Of a stretch of DNA of 64,000 nt, positions 13,601 to 26,892 are shown in pieces; within the stretch, counting starts at the first letter, position 1; every line of letters begins with the position of its first letter. The notes under the pieces were generated by a model, which made no database searches, was not told where the DNA came from, and saw nothing but the letters and a program-made list of their open reading frames with translations. The position numbers were made by a program, and so were the translations under genes. Source of the stretch: Anisakis pegreffii. Lineage: Eukaryota; Nematoda; Chromadorea; Rhabditida; Anisakidae. The stretch spans positions 1-64,000 of the forward strand of contig JAPYMA010001526.1 of NCBI GenBank assembly GCA_035041965.1, given 5' to 3'.

Positions 13601-14230
13601 GAGTCGTAGGATAGAAACCCAAAGTGTTGAATTCTGAAAAGCGAAGTCTTCAGTCTTAAGATGAAAATTCTGAATGTGCAGTTCCAATTTTTTGAACTGA
13701 ATTTAGAGTTTGCAGTACTTCATCGTATGATTTCAAGACCTTCCAAAAGATGTGTAGTATAAGAATATGGTAGTTCCTCAGTGCAGCTAAGACCAACAAT
13801 CTAACATAAACTGTTCAAGGACATTACTGAATGTTGCGCTGAGTTGACAATGAGATTTATGTGGATTCTTTCATGATTTATAAGAGTTAGAGTTGAAGTT
13901 TCATGCACACACAGCATCGTATTATTCGATGGCATTAATAACTAATCCCATCTGGCTTAGGTTAGCTATCAATTCGTATGACTTCTTCGAACGAAACTAA
14001 AAAAAAAACGCAATCTTATAGTCAGATCCTAAAATATTCGAAATTAAAAGCTAAAATTTGATTTTTCAAAATTCGGTCAAATCTATCTTCTAGTTGACCA
14101 GATGTTCTCGGATTGAATGATCTTAACTGATAGGACTTACCGTTCAAACAAGTGATATGTTGTGGCATTGAAGTTTCCACACAAAATTATTGTTATTATT
14201 CTAACTTTTTTGATCTGTTAATTCAATGGT

Positions 14231-14337
14231 TTTCATAGGAAGGGTAAGTTGCCCATTTTGGGTAATTTGGAGGTGTCAAAGGGTAATGGAGGGGTCGGGA
14301 AACTAGTATTTCATGCAACTTTTATGTTATGATAGAA
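14231..14337. mobile_element. Fragment of a hAT-like MITE (copy A)
   Basis: This stretch shares the core CCCATTTTGGGTAATTTGG, a downstream GTGTC-GGGTAATG-AGGGG-CGGGAAA block and a TATGTTATGAT end with the copy at about 54088-54190, and the first half with the copy at 14930-15062. It lacks the CAG terminus seen in the 14930 copy, so it looks truncated or diverged. Confidence 0.5.
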
Positions 14338-14929
14338 TGCCATGGGGAAATTAGTATTTCGTTCATGTTACAATAGTTTTTTAACTCATGTATGTAAATG
14401 CTGTCAGTTGATGGCAACACTCTTCACTCTCCTATTTTCTGAGAATCATCAGCTCGTCTGGGCCTAAAAGGGTTTTCATTCGTTTTAACAGGATTTTCAT
14501 TCTTTTCCTTGCTGCTACAATCACTCTCATAGCCTTTATCACCAAAAGTGTTGTTTTTTGCTAATTTCTCATTCATTTCACTTAACAATTAAAGTCAAAT
14601 TCTCAATCTATCAAATACACTCTATAATTGATCATTTGACTGTGCAGCAATAATATTCAATTGCTGTATTGTTGTTTTCGACTGTCAACACTCGTCAACG
14701 TATCAAGTAAACAGTATATGCTACAGAATAAGAAATCGATTCGAACTGTGAAGTGAAGTGAGACGAAGTGAATGAGAAAAATTCATCATGAGAACGGTAT
14801 TCACATGCAATAGCTACAAGAGTGAATGCAACACGTCTGAAAAGAATGAGAATCCATCTAAATCAGTTTGAATTAAGCGTATCATAGACAATAGCTTTTC
14901 ACGCAATTATGATCGATTGCAATCCAGGA

Positions 14930-15062
14930 CAGCGGTTCTCATATAGAGTAAAATTACCCATTTTGGGTAATTTGAGGGTGTCGGGGAGGGGAGAGGGGTA
15001 AACGGTGGCCTGCCACATCATGGGAAGTGGAAATGGAGCACCTGAACGTGAGAACCACCCTG
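14930..15062. mobile_element. Short hAT-like MITE (copy B)
   Basis: The 133-base element begins CAGCGGTTCTCA and ends TGAGAACCACCCTG, so its ends are inverted repeats of the CAG-GGTTCTCA kind typical of hAT transposons. Just inside the left end is a palindrome, TTACCCATTTTGGGTAA. There is no coding capacity, as expected of a non-autonomous element. The flanks (ATCCAGGA and TTAATTGA) do not form an evident 8-base duplication, so either the boundaries are slightly off or the copy is old. Confidence 0.55.
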
Positions 15063-16057
15063 TTAATTGACCCGTAATATTAAATCGCATATGCACTTAA
15101 TGCATTTGAATATTGCAGATCAATTTATAGATTTTCAAATGAATTGAACTTATCCAGTCAAATCTATTGTTCAGTTATAATTTACGTACGGATATTCATA
15201 AGTTTAATCGATGCTCACTTATGTTTCCATGGAGATTTGTACATTAAAATATTTTGTACGATTTTATGCACCCACAAACTTATTTTATGCATTAATATCC
15301 ATAAGTATGTATTTGAACGAAATGAATATTTCGATATTTTCATTGTAATCAAATGCATTTTCATTGTAACAAATGAAATAGCTAAAATGCTTTTACCTTT
15401 GCTATCGTATCAGCATTATTATTGCTATATTTTTGAGATAATATTCTCATTGGCATCAATTTAAACTGTAATAAGATAAATCAGCTTGTGTAATATTGAT
15501 GTAGAAAGAGTATAAAAAGCAGATACATCAGTTTTACTGAAAGTTTGAAGTTATTCCGTGCAGAAGAACATTGTATTACCTTTCAGCAGTGCTCACCGAA
15601 GGTACCAACTCCAAAAATTCTAGTTGTATTATTATTATTATTAATTATCATATTTTTATAATAATTACAATAATAATAACAATATAAAGATCAAAGTAAA
15701 AAATAATCATGATGTATCGTCGTCATTCGTTAACATCACACACAGTGAACTGAAGAAATTGAAATTCTCAAACAATGAAGTTCCCAAATAAGAGAGTTGA
15801 AGAGCGAAGTGTCTTATGATTTGAGTTGTGTAAAGGAGCGATCAAACAAGAATTCGATTCAAAGAAACGACAGGAAAAGAGACTCATATCATTAATTATG
15901 TAACACAGATTTGTGATGATATGAGGAGATGCAGTAATCGTTATTAACAATTAATATCGATGATGAGATAGGGTGAAGAAATGCCAGTGAATATAGAAGT
16001 GAAACGATTAAGTGATAATAAGTGGTAATCGAAGACTGCTTCTTGAACTGAGTTTGT

Positions 16058-19000
16058 TTAACTGGCCGTCTGGCTGGATCGCTGGATATGCGTTGCTCTT
16101 TCCTGCAATTAATCACGTTCACCAGAATGTTATCATGCATTCAATTCACAATTATTATGACAACAAGAAACTCGTTTCAAATCTAAACGAAATAAAGTAC
16201 TCAAGAATCGAATGAAGAATAAATAAACGAAAGTGAATAACACTGTTAACGAATGTAATTCTTAATAACGAATATGGCAATCAGAAACATTCATGAGCAT
16301 TATTTTGCGTTTCTAACTTTCAAATGAATGTGAAGGAAATGAACACAAACGCACCTCTCCTTCTTTATTGTACAGAATGGTTTGCACATTGCCACCGACT
16401 CCAAAACTCTCTTCAGCTTCGAAAATCATCTGATCGGGGGGTGCATGGACACCGCCTTGACCTCGAGCCCAAACTCTGAGCTGTTTACCGGGTTTGAGAA
16501 TGAAGTCTTTGGGGAGTGTGTAAACGATCTCTTTCTTGCCGTCGATCTTCCTCTTCAATTTCCACTCTCCGATGGGCTCTTCTTTGGAGCGATGCGTATT
16601 CTCCAACACGATGAACTTGCCCTCCGGAGAGGTCTCTTGGATAGAAACGTTGCCCTTAGCTGAACGGGTATATGAGGTTCTTGATGATGTCTCACCCTTC
16701 ACAACACGCATCGTCTCTGAAATGGAATTGTTCAGTTGCATTAATGAGGTGAATTACGCAACTGACCTGTATCAGCCACTTCATTAATGCCGGTTGTGCG
16801 TACCACTTGCTCAACGAGTTGTTTCAAGCCAGGGCCATCTCCCTCACCTTCCAACATCTTGCGGAAGATCGCTATCTCGGCATCAAGAGTCTGCAGTTTT
16901 TATTATCATAATCATATGTAACACGTACAATAATGTATTACCTGTTTAGTGTCAAGAAGCATCTGCAGTTCGACCATGAGCGCTTGACATTCTTCGCGCA
17001 TCTTACGGATCTGCGCATCGCGATCATTCAACGCAGCCTCGTAGGAACGTTGATCATCCTCCAGTTGGAAGTTCAGCTCTTGGATTTGTTTTTCCAGTAG
17101 GGCATTCTGAGATTCGTCTCGTTACTTTTTTATTACTCATTAACATTACCATCATCATATATAACTGATATGACTCACTCGTCCTTCCAGATCAGCCAGT
17201 TTACCCCTCAAATCGCCGAGTTGTACTCTCAAACGTTTCACTTCCTCTTTCTGATAACCTTGTTCAATGTTCTGACGTGCTGATTGCGTTTGAATCTCTT
17301 GAACTTTCAATTTATACCACGATTCCATGTCATTTCGATTCGCATTCGTCATCTGTATTATCATTATTGTTATTATCCGCTCTTGATCTCGATCTATCTA
17401 GCCACTGACTGGCATATTATCGAATATTTTCATTAGGGTAAGGCTAGAATAAATAATGAGACTCTCAAAATTAGATATTCTCGGGGTGAAAGGATTGCAC
17501 CTGATCGTATTCACTGCGGATATCTCGGATAGCAGATGAGAGTTCATTTTTGAAGAATTCTCTGTTTTCAGAAGTGGTATCGCGCGCAGCCATGGCCTGC
17601 AGCTCGCGTATCTCTTGATCTTGCACTCTCCTGATGAAATCGATCTCCTCTTGAAGTGTTTGCACTTGATTTTGATAATCAATTCGATTCAGAGTCTCTT
17701 GATCCAAGTCGGTTCTGGCACGTTGCAACTCTCCCACCAAGCGCTGGTTCTCCTTCTTGATTCTCATCAACTCCTCTTCCAACAACGCTATTCGTCTTCT
17801 CAGTAGATTGATTTCTGCTTCGATATTCGACAATTGCACCAGCAATTCGTCAATCTTCTCACGATCAACCAGACGTGCTTTCGTGGCTTCGTCAAATCTG
17901 TTAAGTTCACTTTCAGTCATTATTCATTTTCTGGAATTCGGAAACACGAGCGAATGGCTCAATTGTTTGATTCTGTAGAGCAAGATTTTTGTTAGAAATC
18001 ATTCAGTTTTCTTTTTCATCCTGACAAATCAAAATTCGATCTTAAACAACTGATCCGAGCTGGTCAGTCAGTAAACGAACTTTCTGCGAAATTCAGCTAA
18101 TTCGTCCTGAAGTTTCTTGATTTCTTTCTCGAGGTCATCACGTTGCTTGGATGTGTCGTTGATCACTTTCCGGGCTTCCTGAATTACGAATTCGATTGAT
18201 TTACGTTCTAACAATAACGAGAATAACGATATGCACAGCAATATGAAATAAAATGGAAACGAACCGACAGTTCGCCCTCATACATCAGCTTGATGCTCGA
18301 CGTATCCTTGCCCCATCTTCCTCTCAACATATCTAAGTCAGCTGCCAGTTTACGGTTCTGTGCTTCCAGGAAACGCACCTGCAAAACAGAACATCATCAT
18401 ATCACTTCAGTATGCAATATCTCATATATTCTAAAAACATGATGAATCGCAAATCTTACTAACCACGCAATTGTGTATGCAATATCAAGTGAAGCATGCA
18501 TGCCTTTTCTTTGTGAAATCTCATCGAATAAGCATTTTTGTATGAAGTAAACTGTAAATACAATAAGCGGAGTGCCTGTTAGCCGTTTTCGGATACCTTT
18601 TCGATGTAATCGGCCAATCGGTCGTTCAAGTCACTCATCTCCTTCTTTTCGCGTTCACGAGCATCTCGAATTGTCGACGCGGCATTCTGTCCGAACGGTG
18701 ACATTCCGCTGGCCATCGATGAGGAACTCATCTCGGTTACTATCTTCACTACACGATTTCCAGATGCTGAATTCCTGTTTCATTTCAACAATCTGCTATC
18801 AATATTTCATCGGTCTCATTCCATGAATTTATCACCTCAAACCTTGGCGAATTCAGTTTTTGTGACATTTGTCTTGTTTAGATGAATTTTATTTGATCAC
18901 TTTGGAATTTCATGAATTTTTTATTAATTTTCAGCAATCGTTTTGGGTGTATTTTGCGAGCAACACAATTTGGTATTGACAATCCATCGTGCAATTTATC

Positions 19001-19471
19001 CTCTCATTTTTCTCCATCTCCCCTCATCGTTCTCAGTCTTTTCGAAATCACTCATCACCCTTCTGTAGTGCAATTGAATTTTCTTATTGTTTTCCTATTG
19101 TCTTTTTGCAATCGCTCTCAATCATTTCTAGACACTACTGACTGAGGAGTGTGTGCATTTATGATCAAAATTGAAAGTATTTAGATCAAACGCATTGAAA
19201 AGAGCGTTTTTTCGTTCGTTTGATAGTTGAAGGATTTTATATTTGCGATCGAGATTTTATTACTGCTTACTGCTTTCAAAGTAATAATCAGTAAGCATCT
19301 AGTAGTGGTTCAAGCTAGCTCGAATTTATGCCGTGATTTTAAGATTTTTTTGGGGATTTTCGAAAGGAAATGCAGAAACTTACGCATGCTACTGAAACTA
19401 TTCGCGGCATTCGAGTTTATAGTACGATTGAAGCCCGGACGGGCCGAGATTGTACTACGGTATTCGGACAT
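16058..19471 (-). CDS. Cytoplasmic intermediate filament protein (nematode A/B type, lamin-tail)
   Basis: Ten exons join in phase: 19471-19384, 18766-18597, 18378-18265, 18178-18081, 17897-17501, 17352-17179, 17106-16942, 16890-16767, 16716-16355, 16102-16058, giving 578 residues, the usual nematode length. A serine-rich head (about 1-64) precedes the rod start [20 protein letters not shown] (residues 67-86). The rod is coiled coil with [17 protein letters not shown] in the middle and ends [16 protein letters not shown] (403-418). A lamin-tail immunoglobulin-like domain follows (about 465-564, from [19 protein letters not shown]), then the tail [14 protein letters not shown]. It should form epidermal or intestinal 10-nm filaments. 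Intron 1 (617 bases) splits the head. The exon-2 acceptor was chosen as TTCAG before CATCTGG because only that keeps frame. I cannot say which paralogue (ifa or ifb group) it is. Confidence 0.92.
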
Positions 19472-19489
19472 TTTCACCCTTTCCTTCGA

Positions 19490-19497
19490 CTGAAATC
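19490..19497 (-). promoter_or_regulatory. Likely spliced-leader acceptor of the intermediate filament gene
   Basis: On the minus strand GATTTCAG ends at 19490, 18 bases before the ATG at 19471. A strong acceptor this close to the start, with no upstream coding exon seen, is typical of trans-splicing in nematodes. A cis-spliced 5' untranslated exon is the alternative. Confidence 0.5.
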
Positions 19498-21377
19498 AAA
19501 TCAGAGATTTCACACTCTTTGTGCAATCAGAAAATCGACTCGAACGATCCACCGAGAACATGAACCGAGCATCAAAAGCGATATCGAAGATGCACATTGT
19601 GTCTTGTGATATGATAAGTTATAAAAACAATAACACTGGAGGTATGATAATAAAGGACACGAAACTCAAAAGAACTGATTTAAGACGAATGCTGAAAGTA
19701 ATGACAATCGACTTCAACTGACTGATAGTTGTGGAATTCATTCAGAGGTTGTGTGAGATGAAGATCTGAGATTGAGTCTGATAAAATGATAGTGTTCAAT
19801 GGGGAAAGGTAATGCGCAACTGCGAGACTGTACAAAATGAACAAAGAGCACACACACATTCGTACATATTTAGAATGCTTTGGATGTTAGCTACAGGAAT
19901 GAATATAAGGTACAACAATCACGATATCTATCCAGTGAATCATTCACAGACCAATGCCATTAGGGTGTGGCAATTTGCATTCTAAAAAAATCATTCATCT
20001 CTCTTTAATGGGTCACAAAAAATTCGAAATATTGCTGAAAAACGAAGTTATTCAAAGCAGAAACATATGTACGTAGATGGTTTTGAGAGATATGAAACGA
20101 GATTCTTTGAAGAATAAGATTTATGTAGACGTTTTTATATGAATTATGGGTGCGAGCGATGCAAGGAAGAGGAACGAAAGAAGGAAGGAAATGAAAAGAA
20201 AATGAAATGTGCACTGGTGATGTTGCTTGCACAGCTGTCGTTAAAAGCTGCAAAAGGCCATTAAAAAATCCGTCGCTTGCTGTTTGTTTACTACTGAGAT
20301 GGCGGCGATGTGATGATGATCGCGAATGATGAGGTTTCGGTGGATGATGCATTGCTGATGTAATGTGATCAATAGGTAAGATACGGACGGATCAGCGAGA
20401 TGGGTTCCCATAGAGATTCGATGAAAAAATGTACTTATGTTATGAGATTCTCCGTTTTTTATGATACAGTGAGACTTTAGAATGTGAGATGAGATATCCA
20501 ATAAAGATAAGCAATTTATGTGGAGATGTATACCTTATGGTACTGTTATTTGATAGTTTTTACCATCAGTTTCATCATTAGCATCATCAGCAATTTATTA
20601 CCTACCGTTCCAAAGCAAAAAGTATAATGTGAAGTGAGAAAGCAGAATCTCTCAATTGAACACCTCAGTGTGTCATTTGGCAGTTGTTGATCATATGTGC
20701 CAATGAGCATTACTAAGTGGTCAGTAACGTTAATGAGTCATCAAAGAAGTGATTTTTTTTCTCTTTTTGAAGGATATCCGTTTTGATGAATCAGTGAGTG
20801 TAACGAGTTTGAATTGTAGTGAGATTACTCATTGTTCAATGGAGGGGTGAGTGATTCAACAACTTTGAATTCTGATTTCGAAAGGGTTAGTGAACAACAT
20901 ATTCACAAGAGCCGAGTATGCAGCACTAAATGAGAGAATTAATTCATCGGATAAAATAAATAGCAGAAGCACCCAAAAAAAGTGACAAAAAAACTTATAT
21001 GTATAACAATAACAAACAACAAGAAACGAAGAAATTTGATTGGAATGCCATTGAGAACAGCTGAAAGTGTTGTTTATTCAATGCATTTATAGTGCAAACC
21101 ATTTGAGAATTCCAAAACGTTTTCGTATTCATTCACGTTTCTTTTCATCATTTATATTTTATTTGGTTAATTTTCGGATTCATTAAAGAACAACAAAAAA
21201 ACGAAATAGGATGAAACGAACGAAGAGTAAAGCGTATGACCTTGACTACAAACAATCCATCCACTAAATGAAGGAATATAACCTTCATCAGAACTCACAC
21301 AAAAAATATGATTTATTTGCGATGAATTTAATTAAACGAGACGACAGAAGGAAGCTTTTTTGGTGTTCACAATGCAG

Positions 21378-21418
21378 CAATAATAATAATAATATCAATA
21401 ATAATAATAATAATAATG
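21378..21418. repeat. AAT microsatellite
   Basis: Two runs of AAT units separated by a short interruption, read directly. A similar tract lies at about 23681-23735. Confidence 0.85.
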
Positions 21419-24400
21419 AATAATAGCAATAAGAATAATAAGTAACAGTATAATTCACAACAGAAATCTATACGAGTGAGTGAGTGCATTGCACAGGAAA
21501 TGAACTTATTCTTTGAGTTGTATATGAATAAAACTGAGAATTTTGTTGTGGTGACGTGACGATCATCAACACGAATCGCATTGTAATATCTGATTTCAAG
21601 GACAGATCTGTGTATAACCGATTTTCTGAATGAATGAGTGCACTCTTTCTATGGTTATATTATCACGATCTCGTTAATACTATTAACTCGAATCAAACTC
21701 AGTCCTTTACTCTAAACACACTTGCGATACGATACATATGGAATATCCACGTTGTGCACTATTTGATGTGCTATACGGCAAATTTATTTTTGGATAAACC
21801 TTCAGAAGTAATAAGTAATCTTTCTGTAATCTGGAAATCCACAGAAATTTGCTTTATGTTATAAATTTGCAATGCATTCGTGAATTTGTCTGATGATAGA
21901 ACAAGTTGATCGTTGCATAGAGGAACATAGAGCAATCTGTGGTGCTGGGATCGATAAATTATGCACATATCAAACATTCTACGTTATATGTACGGATTAT
22001 TTTAATAGTATAAGCAATCTTTCAGACACATTCTTATATTTCAGCACTGAGAACAAGCCTTAAACTCTTCGACCTTTGGGCGTGATCAATACGAGTTTGT
22101 TCTATTGAGAAGTATAAGATATAACTTTTGTTATTCCCTATAGACAACTTGGAGTTCTGAGTATTTGTATGCACTAATTTCATAATGATAGTGATTAATT
22201 GACTTGTCACACGGAATGTTTAATTAATTCAGTTTGAAGGTTATTTGATAATAGATGATCAACTCTGAGATCAATTATGTCTTAGATGGACGAATGGAGA
22301 GTTGGTCAGTCGCTTCGGGTTGTGTGTCGATAATGGGTGTAGTAGAGGTGATAAGCAAGTTAATTTATTCATGGTTTTGTGAATGCAAAAACAGAGGAGA
22401 GTATAATGGTAATGGGAATAGTGAGAGTATGAACAGTTTTATCAATAGCGATAAGGTGATCCATAAGCATAATAACTCAAACAAATATAAAATAAAGACA
22501 AAAGAAGATGAAGATTATCCGCTGAGCAACAATCACCTGTACCCGTCTATCTTTGATATGGTATTTTGAAGACGTTGAACAGAGAGTGGTTAAATAAATA
22601 ATTAGTGAATAGAACAAGAATGAATAAATGGTTGGTCATCGTCGCAAAACTGAGAGCAACGGTGGTGTTGCTGTTGTAACGTAACGGTATTACAAGTAAA
22701 GAAAAGTGCTTTCTTAAAGAGTATTTGAATGTGTTCGATTTGAAGGGCGTGGTGGCATTGTGTTTGATATTAAATTGATGATGATGCATAAATTCAACGC
22801 TCTTATTGGAACGGTGAAAGGGAGGGGATTTCAATCGGAGTGCAGCACAGCACAGGATAAGACACAACGCAAGACGGGTTTTTTGCGCATTTTTCACATT
22901 CGTTCGTTCAATATATTACTCTTGATTGGATACATACATACCTCTTTAATTTCATCATTACTTTTGCTGTGATTCGACGAAATCATCACAGTTGATGACT
23001 TTATTTGACTGCCACAACAGATTGTCATTGTTCGTATACAATAACGTACATGGATTACCGAGCTCTTAAGGACATGCACATACATTTTCACACGTCAGAA
23101 ACTAAGTACGACATTTCGCATGAATTGACTTTGAGACTCTTGCTAGATACATTCTTATTATTGCAATCGTCCAATTGATTGTGAGTAAATGGAAGCGCAA
23201 TCGAGAGAATTTATCTCTGTTCGTCGTATTACTTCAGTACTCAAGATAATCCCTCTTTTTTTTCCAAATGGAATGGAACTCGATGTTCAGTGATGTATCA
23301 AATGAAGTGAACGAATTAACTGATTTCATTAGGACAAGATTCAGTTGCTTGAAGGAATTGTCTTGATCAGCCAACCAAACGCACTCTCGTTCTTCGTTAC
23401 AGTACGATATTCAGGTAGAGTTTGATCTGATCTTCAACAGTGTTATATATTCTCAGATGAAGTTCGAATTTCAAGATTTATCAACCAATTTGAAAGGTAA
23501 ACTGGATTCATTATTGGTTACCAGCGATATTTAAACCAGTGTGCGTTAGACTTTGACTTTGATGGAGACGAGAGGAAGAGGTTGAGAAAGGAACACAGAA
23601 AGGTGATGAGAACAAACAGAACAAGAACGCAAAATCTTTTTCGATTATATTTAACAGTAACCTACTACTACTGCCTATAGTAATAATAATAATAATAACG
23701 ATAATAATAATAACAATAATAATACTAATAAAAATCCAAAAATATTGGCGACGAGGATGATAATCAAAACAATATCGCCGATAATGGTATCAATTAATAA
23801 GAGTGCAATTATTAATCAGAACGGAATGGATGAATAATGATGCAACGGAGAATGTCTCTCCGAATTGACAAATTTGCGGATGTGATATTCCCAGGCAGCA
23901 AAAAATTGTTCCATTAGAAATGAATAATCAATGCATCGCAGAGAAATGATGATGATTCAAAAAATGAGTATTACAGTAAAATGATTGTCTGTGAATAGAA
24001 AGAAAATGAATGATAGACTTAACCTATTTTGAAATATTATTGCTATTGACAGTAAGGATGAAGCAGCAGCAGTATTCATTTCATTTTGAAAATACACAAA
24101 AGTTTCATTGCACATGAACGAGCAGTTAAAGTCGACTGAAAAACGATTTGAAACATTACTCAATAAATAACACGTTTGAATCATTCCATTAGTGCTGGCA
24201 TGTGCAAGCTGAAGAAGTGCTGCTCATTTGAGAACGACATTGAACACGAAACAGTCTTATGGCAACATGAATACTTCAAGTGAACATTCCATTCTTGCCT
24301 TGTTATAAACATTACATACTTTATTTATACTGACGAATTGCATGAATTGCTGATAACATCTCATTTAGCTGAGCGATTTCATTATACCGCTGAACTCTTC

Positions 24401-24656
24401 ACATTTCATCAATGATGAGAGCATTATTTTTCTTTTTCTTTGTTTGGGACCACAATTATTTTTCAACCGTTATTATTTCAACCTCATTTCCACCGTCTTT
24501 TATCCTCAATTTTGTTTGGGACCACAACATTTCCTTCGTGCCAATGGATAAACAGATTCACAGCTATCATTGAAGAGTATATTGTCGTTCTGCTGATACA
24601 GATGAATTTCTGGGAGTATCTCCTTTAGCTTAACGAGTTCATTTTGATCAATGATG

Positions 24657-24730
24657 ATCACTGATATCAGTGATGTCAATGATCACTAATCACTGATATA
24701 AATCACTGATATCGATGATCAGTGATACTT
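24657..24730. repeat. Cluster of ATCACTGAT palindromic motifs
   Basis: Bases 24657-24674 form a perfect 18-base palindrome, ATCACTGATATCAGTGAT. Further copies of ATCACTGAT or its complement follow at about 24688-24696, 24702-24710 and 24717-24725. The block is a local expansion of one short inverted motif. No function is evident. Confidence 0.8.
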
Positions 24731-26240
24731 CTAAATCCTACCAGCAACGTTTTCTGACACCATCGGATAGTGGATATTTTGAGCCGTAGGATTAATATAA
24801 AAAGTCTTAAAGAAATGTTTCGCGATTTGTAAAGATGTATCCTCGTTGTGTAAATAACATAAATAGATCATTTCGAGGCCGTGATAAAAATGTGAATACT
24901 CTGAAACTGAATTGAAATGGAATAGAGCAAAACTTATTGAAAAATACCGAAATGGCAAACTGGAATCAATGTTTCGTGCACGCATCAAGCAATAAATCAT
25001 GCATTTTCTTAACTGACTGACTGTAACGTTCGAAACCAGTTTGAGCCTACTGTCACTGACTGTGATGCACTCAGAGAGTTAGTTCATCCAATTTCCGAAC
25101 GAAACTTTTTCATTTTACTATTATTGGTTAATTAATTGGTTTTATTCTCTCTCCAAAACACTCCGTCAGAATTGTTTTTCTTCGAATGCTTCGAACGCTG
25201 TTACACACAAAAATGATTATTCATCGTCGTTTTGGTGATGAGAGCATTTTTCGATGCGATCAACTGAAAAAATTGATTTCATGAAACACCCAGTGGTCGG
25301 TTTGGTTTGATTTTGCCAGGAAAAATCAGTGAAATTGATTGCTGCATGAAAAAACGTTGATGTTTTCGGAAAAAGGGCATTCTGATCGTAAAATACGAAA
25401 TTTATGGATGCATTACGGTATGGTATTGCTTGCTCTGATGTTTTTTTGATAAGATCTGATGGAGATATCACAGTTTAAAGTTATTGCTTTGAAGCACTAG
25501 AATGCATGTGAGCAGGGTGATCTCGGACTGATGATTCAGCATCGACAGGAAATATTTTGCGATTTTGGTGAATATTTATCATTATAAATATCTACCGTTT
25601 GTTTTGAACATTTGTGTATTGACTGATGGATATTTCTATATTATAACGGGAATGATGCTAATCTCTGAAATTGAGCACTGCATTATAGCACGAATCATTC
25701 GAACTCTACGGCTCAGTGATATGCAAATAAATGAATATTTTCGAATAACCTGGAATTGTTCACATCGCACAAATAACTGCGGGTTCTTTTCGTGTCTATT
25801 TCATGTGTGTTGATTATGGGTAATTGGGTAACGAATGAATTTAATGAACAATAGAATTGACTTCCTTTAAGAGACTCTTCTCAGCTGTGTTCTTACGGTT
25901 ATTACCTACCTCTGAAACCACCTCAACTCGTCGGAAAGTTTCTTTGCAGATAATTCAAACATTCTCAGGCTTGCTCTCATAATAAAACTACACCTTATTA
26001 CTATGTATATCTTATATCGAATTATACTGTGTATACCTTAACGTAACATATATATATATATAGTATGAAACTATGTATCTTAATGTGAGATCTTTGAATC
26101 CCGTGTAAAATCTTCGAATTCCCGTAATAAGACATTCTCGAACCCGTGGAAATAGGACGTTTCGCTGGCAACTGGCAATACTCCCGCAATTCACTAACGT
26201 TCCACACTCGTGTGCATCTCCATTCAAGCTCCAGTTTATA

Positions 26241-26430
26241 ACACAGAGCATTGCAATATCTCTTGAATAGAGTTCACTCTATCAAAATCAACTGTGCGAT
26301 TGTATGCACACAGCAACAATGCATTTATATCTCTCTCCAATAGAGTTTGCTGTATGCATCGAAATAAACTTCCTTCATGCTTCAGTTTATAGCACACAGC
26401 ATTGCATTTCTCTTGAATAGAGTTTGCTCT
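26241..26430. repeat. Degenerate three-copy tandem repeat
   Basis: Three copies of a roughly 40-base unit (26241-26280, 26306-26352, 26391-26430) share ACACAG-GCATTGCA or AATGCAT, then TCTC and AATAGAGTT. Spacing between copies is about 65 to 85 bases. Copy 1 contains TAGAGTTCACTCTA, which is itself palindromic. Confidence 0.7.
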
Positions 26431-26875
26431 ACTGAATGAACTGTGCGAACGCATCACGTTGGCTAACCGCCGAGTTTCGCAAGTTGATCAATGCAACGAT
26501 CAAAACTTTAGATTCCGGTTATTTCGGTCCGGAAAGGCAAGTTCCAGATCCGTCAAGGCTCCGATATTTGTATGAGGTTTCGACAAGTGTTCTAAGTGGT
26601 TAAAAATCACCCAGACCCGCTGACAATACAGTACAGTTGAATTGCAATAAGCTTAATTTACGGTTTTTTTCAAACATATTATTGATATTCTAAGGTACTA
26701 CGAAATGAGTATTGTCAGTATCACTTAATCTCATTTATTTCCCTCTGAAAGGGTTTAGTCAATATTAGTTGATCTCAATTGTATCCGGATTCAGAGCCCT
26801 AATTTATCAGGAATACTCTATAGTCGAATCCGTCAATTGCGCAAAACCGTTGAATATCTCATGTTATGTTTTCTG

Positions 26876-26884
26876 TATTTTCAG
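26876..26884 (+). promoter_or_regulatory. Likely spliced-leader acceptor of leucyl-tRNA synthetase
   Basis: GTATTTTCAG ends at 26884, eight bases before the ATG at 26893. No upstream coding exon was found. The pattern fits trans-splicing and gives an eight-base leader. Confidence 0.55.
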
Positions 26885-26892
26885 CGGTCGTT

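Larger units (their letters stand above)
7833..16057. other. Gene-poor interval between rab-30 and the intermediate filament gene
   Basis: About 8 kb without a supportable gene. It contains a long inverted repeat (10230-10609), a hAT-like MITE pair (14231-14337 and 14930-15062), a pentanucleotide microsatellite (9309-9333), short AAT/ATC-rich microsatellites (for example 12390-12520 and 15625-15690) and one isolated exon-like block on the minus strand (10933-11036). The right end, 15.0-16.06 kb, is downstream of the intermediate filament stop and may include its 3' untranslated region. Confidence 0.5.
19498..26875. other. Gene-poor interval between the filament gene and leucyl-tRNA synthetase
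   Basis: About 7 kb between two divergently transcribed genes, so both promoters should lie here. I saw no convincing TATA box. It contains AAT-type microsatellites (about 21378-21418 and 23681-23735), a cluster of ATCACTGAT palindromes (24657-24730), a degenerate three-copy repeat (26241-26430) and one exon-like block at about 24731-24923 on the minus strand. Reading frames of up to 116 codons occur but none shows family similarity or paired splice sites. Confidence 0.5.

Noticed and set aside
22547..22897. 116-codon minus-strand frame with a signal-peptide-like start
   Set aside because: The N-terminus looks secretory (LALCLILCCAAL), but the remainder has no domain, no cysteine pattern and no splice or promoter context; kept only as a curiosity.
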